From NCBI GenBank assembly GCA_035279905.1, contig DATEGZ010000248.1, positions 8,616 through 72,615 of the forward strand: 64,000 nt of DNA. Direction: 5' to 3'. This DNA is from DATEGZ01 sp035279905 (GTDB taxonomy: Bacteria > Acidobacteriota > Vicinamibacteria > Vicinamibacterales > SCN-69-37). This document shows, in pieces, positions 59,295 to 64,000 of the stretch. A program made the position numbers and the translations under genes. How positions within the stretch are numbered: the first letter of the stretch is position 1; each line of letters begins with the position of its first letter. Below the pieces are notes generated by a model. The model did no database searches and was not told the origin of the DNA. It saw nothing but the letters and a program-made list of their open reading frames with translations.

Positions 59295-61685
59295 CTACTC
59301 CGTGCGCAGGCTCGTCGCCGGATCGACCTTCGCGGCCCGGAGCGCGGGGACCAGCGCGGCGAGACATCCGACGATCGTCAGCGTCGCCGCGACCGTGGCG
59401 AGCGTCGCGGGATCGTTGGGCTCCGTGCCGAAGAGAAAGCTCTTGATCAGGCCGGTCACCAGCAGCGCGCCGCCGACGCCCACGGCGGTGCCGATCGCGA
59501 TCGGTATGGCCGAATCGCGCACCATCGTGCGGACGACCTGCCCGGGCCGCGCCCCAAACGCGATCCGCACGCCGATTTCCGGCGTCCGCCGCGCGACCGA
59601 GTACGCGGTCATGCCGAACACGCCGACCAGCGCGAGCGTGAGCCCGAGGCCGCCGAGCAAACCGAGCAGCACCGTGCGGCGTCTTGGAGTGAGGACAGTC
59701 GTGCCGAACATCTCCTCGCTCGTGCGGATGCGCTCGACGAGCACGCGCGGGCCCACGCCCTGCGCGACCCGGCGCAACCGGTCGGACAATCCGGAGATCG
59801 AGTCAGACGAGCGCATCACGAGGGACATCGCCGTGTTCAGGTCGTACTGCGTGATCTCGAGCGGGAAGAAAAACTCTGCCTCCTGCCGGGTCGACAGCGG
59901 TCCGCCGTGCTGCAGATCCTTGATGACGCCGATGACGGTCCACGGCGTCTTGTTCGGGTAACTGCGGATGAACTGACGGCCAACGGCCTGCCCGTCGAAC
60001 GCTTTTTTCGCGGCGAGCTCGCTCACGATCACGCCGCGTTGACCGTCGGGCCCGTCGGCCGCGGTCGGCAGGCGTCCGGCGACAAGCGTCGCGCCGACGG
60101 CTTCGAAATAGCCCGGTGTCACCCTGAAGAACATGCCGCCGGCATCCTTGCCGTCGACGGTAATGGAGGAGAACGAGCTCACGCCGCCCAACGAGAAGTT
60201 GTCCACGATGCCGGCGGCCGAAATCCCGGGAATCGTCCGGACCTGCTGTAAGAGCGACGTGTAGTACTCGGTGTGCACCGCCGGATTCTGATCGAGCGGC
60301 AGCACGTCCATGACGACGAGCCCGTTGCGCGCGAAGCCGAGATCGAACGCCGAGATGCGCATGAAGCTGCGGATCATCAAGCCCGCGCCGGCCACGAGGA
60401 TCACGGCGAGCGCGACCTCGGCGGCGATGAGCAGCTGGCCGCCCCGCCGCGAGAGCGCCGATCCTCGCTGCCGGCCCGTGCGCGCCAGCACCGATCCGAC
60501 CTGGACGCGCGACAACCGGATTGCCGGCCACAACCCGAAGAGGAGCGCCGTCGGCACGAGCAGCGCAAGCGTCGCGCCGAGCACCTGGAGGTTGAGCGTT
60601 ACCGGCGAGTTCGTCGGCATCGACAGCGGGACGTTGGCGACGATCGCATCGAGCGACAGCCACGCCAGCAGCACGCCCAGCGCGCCGCCGATGAGCGCGA
60701 GCACCGCGCTCTCGGTGAGCAGCTGACGCATCAGGCGGCCGCGTCCCGCGCCCAGCGACGCGCGCACCGCGAGCTCGGACTGCCGCGCGGCCCCGCGCGC
60801 CAGCAGCAGGCCCGCGACGTTGACGCACGCGATCAACAGAATGAGCCCGACCGATCCGGCCAGCACGTTGATCGTCGTGCGCGAGTAGGTCAGCGCCTGC
60901 TCGAGCCGAGAGTTGATCGCCACGCGCGGATTGCTCGTCTGCTGCCCGTTCGGCAATGTGCGAATCGGCATGCGCGCCGACAGCCGTTCTTTCGCCTGAT
61001 CGATCGTGATGTCCGGGCGCAAGCGCGCGTACACCGACACGCGGCCGGTGCCGCGGCGCGAGTACTCCGCCAGCGGCGTGCGCAGCGGCAGCACGACCGG
61101 CGTCTTCGCGTTGAACCATGCCGGCAGCACGCCGATGATCGTGGCCACCTCGGTGTCGAACCGGACCGTCTGGCCGATGATGTCCTCGCGGCCGCTGTAG
61201 CGGGACTTCCAGTAGCCGTAGCCCAGCAGCGCGACCAGCTGCGATCCCGGGTCGGTCTCGTCCTTCGTGAAATTGCGTCCGATGAGCGGCGTCACGCCGT
61301 GCATCGGCAGGTAGTCCTCGGTGTAGTGCGCGACCTCGATCCGTTCCGGCGTCTCACCGTCGACGACGCGGCCGCGAAACGCGCTTCCGTATCCGGCGAC
61401 CATCGAAAACACGTCGTCGGATTTCTGCCACGTACGCATGTCTTCCATCGACGCGGTGGCGCGCGACACGCGCCCGTCGGGCATCGTCTCTTCAGGATTG
61501 ACCGTGACGAGCTGCTCCGGATTCGGGTAGGGCAGCGGCCGCAGCATCGTCGCGTCGATGATCGAGAAGATCGCGGTCGACACGCCGATGCCGAGCGCGA
61601 GCGTGACGATGGCGACGAGCGACGAGCCGCGCTGGCGGAGCAGCTGCCGAAGGCCGAAGCGCATGTCCTGGAAGAACGCGTCCAT
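59295..61685 (-). CDS. ADOP-type ABC transporter permease 6
   Basis: 796 residues: DAFFQDMRFGLRQLLRQRGSSLVAIVTLALGIGVSTAIFS opening, first periplasmic domain to about 265, FtsX helices near 270-295, 320-345 and 370-390, second periplasmic domain, last FtsX domain near 670-795 ending KVDPATSLRTE. No cytoplasmic N-terminal segment, PadR or ATPase neighbour. It is the third chromosomal ADOP in the window. Substrate unknown. Confidence 0.9.
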   Translation of the reverse strand: MDAFFQDMRFGLRQLLRQRGSSLVAIVTLALGIGVSTAIFSIIDATMLRPLPYPNPEQLVTVNPEETMPDGRVSRATASMEDMRTWQKSDDVFSMVAGYGSAFRGRVVDGETPERIEVAHYTEDYLPMHGVTPLIGRNFTKDETDPGSQLVALLGYGYWKSRYSGREDIIGQTVRFDTEVATIIGVLPAWFNAKTPVVLPLRTPLAEYSRRGTGRVSVYARLRPDITIDQAKERLSARMPIRTLPNGQQTSNPRVAINSRLEQALTYSRTTINVLAGSVGLILLIACVNVAGLLLARGAARQSELAVRASLGAGRGRLMRQLLTESAVLALIGGALGVLLAWLSLDAIVANVPLSMPTNSPVTLNLQVLGATLALLVPTALLFGLWPAIRLSRVQVGSVLARTGRQRGSALSRRGGQLLIAAEVALAVILVAGAGLMIRSFMRISAFDLGFARNGLVVMDVLPLDQNPAVHTEYYTSLLQQVRTIPGISAAGIVDNFSLGGVSSFSSITVDGKDAGGMFFRVTPGYFEAVGATLVAGRLPTAADGPDGQRGVIVSELAAKKAFDGQAVGRQFIRSYPNKTPWTVIGVIKDLQHGGPLSTRQEAEFFFPLEITQYDLNTAMSLVMRSSDSISGLSDRLRRVAQGVGPRVLVERIRTSEEMFGTTVLTPRRRTVLLGLLGGLGLTLALVGVFGMTAYSVARRTPEIGVRIAFGARPGQVVRTMVRDSAIPIAIGTAVGVGGALLVTGLIKSFLFGTEPNDPATLATVAATLTIVGCLAALVPALRAAKVDPATSLRTE

Positions 61686-61747
61686 GTCGAATGCTCCCGT
61701 GTGACGGTGCCGTTATCATAGCGCCGGCCTCGCGCCGGACCCGCTGT

Positions 61748-62536
61748 TTAGACGAGCGCGAGTGTGAGCCGGATGGCCACGGTATCCGCGGCTCTGTTGA
61801 GCACGAGGACACAGAGGATGAGCACCGCGGCCTTTAGCAGGGTGAGCGCGGTGCCTTCCGCGTAGACGCGCTTCAGCGCCAGCACGAGATAGAGAAACAG
61901 CAGCGCGTACGCCGTGAGCACGGAGACGGTGACCGAAACGCCCAGCACGTGGGCGAGCCCGGCGCCAATCGTCATCAAATACATGAACGAGATGTAGTGC
62001 AGGGCAAACACCAGGTGCGCGCCGTACGGCCAGTGCTTCCTGCGGAAGAGCAACTGTTGCACCAGCGCGAGGGCGAGCGCGGTCGTGCCGAGGATGAGCG
62101 GGAAGATCGATTGGACGCGTGCATCGAAGCGCGCGTTGAAGACCGCCGGATCGAGTCGTCGTTCCGCAAGCGCCGCCGACACGAGGCCGTTCAGTACGCC
62201 GGTGGTATCCGCGTCGAGCATCGACGCCAGCGTGAACCCCGCGACCGGCGCCAGCACGAAGAAGATCGCCGCGCAGAGCACGTAGAACTTGAACGGCGTG
62301 AGATAGCGCTGCCGGCGGCCCGCGAGATACTCCGACGTGAGGAGTCCCGGCGTCAGCAGCCCGCGCATGGTTCGGACGCTGCTGAGCCTTCCGGGGAGAT
62401 CGGCGATCTCGCCGGCCAGCTCACGGAAGAACCGGCGCGCCGAGAGATCCTCTGGAGGAATCCTCCGCTGGCCGCATCGAGCGCAATACTCGCCGTCGAG
62501 CGGCGCTCCGCAGTTCGGGCACGTTCGGTTCGTCAT
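61748..62536 (-). CDS. DUF3667-type membrane protein with zinc ribbon
   Basis: 262 residues from ATG 62536; the frame extends upstream without support. It begins with a zinc ribbon (CPNCGAPLDGEYCARCGQRR), then FRELAGEIADLPGRLSSVRTMRGLLTPGLLTSEYLAGRRQRYLTPFKFYVL, typical of DUF3667, and about five membrane helices (near 78-98, 145-165, 180-205, 207-230, 238-258). Function of the family is unknown. Confidence 0.85.
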   Translation of the reverse strand: MTNRTCPNCGAPLDGEYCARCGQRRIPPEDLSARRFFRELAGEIADLPGRLSSVRTMRGLLTPGLLTSEYLAGRRQRYLTPFKFYVLCAAIFFVLAPVAGFTLASMLDADTTGVLNGLVSAALAERRLDPAVFNARFDARVQSIFPLILGTTALALALVQQLLFRRKHWPYGAHLVFALHYISFMYLMTIGAGLAHVLGVSVTVSVLTAYALLFLYLVLALKRVYAEGTALTLLKAAVLILCVLVLNRAADTVAIRLTLALV

Positions 62537-62589
62537 AGCGCCGCGGCCATCCGTTTCACCGCCGCGGGGGCTCGGCGGGTGCTGGAAAT

Positions 62590-63651
62590 CTACCAGAGCC
62601 GCTGAATTGTCCAGAAGAGACCGACGAGACCGATCGCGCCGGAGGAGAACGCGGTAACGGGCCGCCGCCATCCTGCGTGGAGCCTGGCCGCGAGACCCAT
62701 CGCGGCCGCCGCGATGGCGATCACCGTCAGCTGGCCGCCTTCGACGCCGGCATTGAACGAGATCAGCGTGGACAGCATCTCCGGACGCGAGAGATGCAGG
62801 CTCGCCAGTGCCTCGGCAAACCCGAGCCCATGCAATAGTCCGAAGCCGAAGACGATCGCGACGCGCCACGGGTGCAGCCGCGATGTGATCAGGTTCTCGA
62901 CGCCGACGTACGCGACCGACAGCGCGATCATCGGCTCGACGATTCGCGGCGGCAGCGAGAAGACGCCGTAGAGACTGAGCGCGAGGGTGATCGAATGCGC
63001 GAGCGTGAAGGCGCTGACTTGCGCGAGGAGCTGGCCGGGCTTCGTGCCGAGCAGGAACAGGCCGAGCACGAAGAGGATGTGATCGATGCCGTTCGGCACG
63101 ATGTGCGTGAATCCCAGCCAGAGACCGCGGCCGATCGCGCGCGTGCGGTCAGCCCCGGCGAGCGCGACGGGCTCGGTGGTCTCCTGCGCCTGCAGCCACT
63201 GGACGCCCTCGCGCCCGTCGGCCGTCCGGACCGCGACCGGATACGAGCCGTAGACGAGCGACGACGACCAGGTCAACGTCCGCGCGCTCGCCGGCGCGAA
63301 GCCCGCCAGTCGAATCGTCGCCTGACCGGCGTCGCTGACGTTCGCGGGCTCGGCGACGAGCGTGGCGGCGCGGCCATCGAACATGAGCGAGACATGCGCC
63401 AGCAGCGTCGAGCGCAGCGCGTCGAGTCGAGCGGCACGCTCCGCCGGGGTCGTCGCGCGCTGATTCGGCAACGGATCGAACGACAACGCCTCGAGCTTCG
63501 CGATCAACGGATTCGCGTCAGCCGTGATCGTCGCGACGACGCGACCGCCTGTATCGACGGCCACCGCGACGGTCGTCGTCGCCACGGGATGGGCGGCGAT
63601 CGGTGCCACCAGCACGCAGCCGATCGCGATCGCGCACGCGAGCGTCCTCAT
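62590..63651 (-). CDS. HupE/UreJ-like membrane protein
   Basis: 353 residues from ATG 63651, overlapping the stop of the upstream TPR gene by 4 bp. A signal peptide ends IAAHP near 20, followed by a periplasmic beta domain (about 22-165) and six helices of the HupE/UreJ_2 type: GRGLWLGFTHIVPNGIDHILFVLGLFLLG near 178, FTLAHSITLALSLYG near 220, GVENLITSRLHPWR and FGFGLLHGLGFAEAL near 275, whose histidines may bind a metal ion. Related proteins are thought to move nickel or cobalt; the substrate here is not shown. Confidence 0.82.
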   Translation of the reverse strand: MRTLACAIAIGCVLVAPIAAHPVATTTVAVAVDTGGRVVATITADANPLIAKLEALSFDPLPNQRATTPAERAARLDALRSTLLAHVSLMFDGRAATLVAEPANVSDAGQATIRLAGFAPASARTLTWSSSLVYGSYPVAVRTADGREGVQWLQAQETTEPVALAGADRTRAIGRGLWLGFTHIVPNGIDHILFVLGLFLLGTKPGQLLAQVSAFTLAHSITLALSLYGVFSLPPRIVEPMIALSVAYVGVENLITSRLHPWRVAIVFGFGLLHGLGFAEALASLHLSRPEMLSTLISFNAGVEGGQLTVIAIAAAAMGLAARLHAGWRRPVTAFSSGAIGLVGLFWTIQRLW

Positions 63652-64000
63652 CGCGTTCCGGTGCCAGCTGCGCGCGCGATTGCCGCGGCGTGCTCGCGGA
63701 TCAGCCGGTCGCGCGAACCGGTCGAGAGCGCGACCCCGATCTTTGTCTGCGCTTCGGCGACCCGACCCGTCTGAAAGTACGCCCACGCCAGCGCGTCGGC
63801 CGTGAAGATGTCCTGACGATCCGTGCCTTCGGCCAGTCGAATCGCGTCGTCGAGGCGCCGGCCGTGCCCGGCCAGGAACCGCGCGAGCCGCGGCGGGTCC
63901 GGCACGTCGGACTGCCACGCGGCCTCCGCGAGACGGTACTCGCGCTCCGCTTCGTCCCGCCGGCCGAGCGCCGCGAGCTGGTCGCCCGCGAACGCAAGCG
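63648..64000 (-). CDS. TPR-like protein, C-terminal part (runs off the window)
   Basis: At least 117 residues up to the right edge, with no stop in frame. The visible sequence is helical with tetratricopeptide-like repeats (ALGRRDEAEREYRLAEAAW, ADALAWAYFQTGRVAEAQTKIGVAL). The stop overlaps the HupE/UreJ-like gene (ATGA), so it is upstream in the same operon. The start lies outside the window. Confidence 0.65.
   Translation of the reverse strand, partial: LAFAGDQLAALGRRDEAEREYRLAEAAWQSDVPDPPRLARFLAGHGRRLDDAIRLAEGTDRQDIFTADALAWAYFQTGRVAEAQTKIGVALSTGSRDRLIREHAAAIARAAGTGTR

Overview
The window looks like a high-GC Acidobacteriota chromosome, probably Vicinamibacteria-like. This is an inference from gene content, not from a marker gene. 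The pointers are six large orphan MacB/FtsX-type permeases of the ADOP kind, all on the minus strand and none with its own ATPase, a Hanks kinase fused to a TolB-like propeller, ArsR/AHSA1 gene pairs, a PadR/ADOP pair, and a PASAEASAG-encoding palindrome inside one permease.

Layout: 1-3.6 kb is chromosomal (lipoprotein, Tat-exported phosphoesterase, isoprenylcysteine-methyltransferase-like membrane protein, tRNA-Ser(CGA)). From 3.68 to 40.92 kb lies an island of about 37 kb, bounded by a perfect 22-bp repeat of the tRNA 3' end and carrying a tyrosine integrase just inside its right end. Its left two thirds (4-25 kb) is cargo: three ADOP permeases, a sulfatase with a predicted outer-membrane barrel, an RDD/pseudokinase fragment, a Crp-like regulator, small secreted or membrane proteins, a HAD phosphatase, a TonB_C-rhodanese protein and several broken genes and repeats. 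Much of 15.7-21.5 kb is visibly less GC-rich than the flanks. Its right third (25.4-39.7 kb) is one dense plus-strand conjugation operon: VirB2-B3-B4-B9-B10-B5-B6, a 44-aa membrane peptide, VirB8, a 98-aa membrane protein, two winged-helix-like proteins, a large nested palindrome (candidate oriT), a small conserved protein, VirD4, VirB11, an unknown gene and an excisionase-like gene. No classical relaxase is recognisable.

From 41 to 64 kb the chromosome resumes: Crp-like regulator, SnoaL-like protein, ADOP, an ArsR-AHSA1-membrane-DUF1801 operon, a barrel-like protein with a Ser/Thr kinase, DinB, MerR, an ArsM-like methyltransferase, lipoprotein, a second ArsR-AHSA1 pair with a 22-bp palindromic operator, J-domain protein, PadR-ADOP, two L,D-transpeptidases, another ADOP, DUF3667, HupE/UreJ-like protein and a TPR fragment at the right edge.

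The two most notable observations are these. First, the integrated conjugative element lacks a recognisable relaxase and contains nested palindromes. Second, the ArsM-like methyltransferase has an in-frame TGA exactly where the conserved arsenic-binding cysteine is expected, followed at bacterial-SECIS spacing by a perfect hairpin, so it is a candidate selenoprotein.
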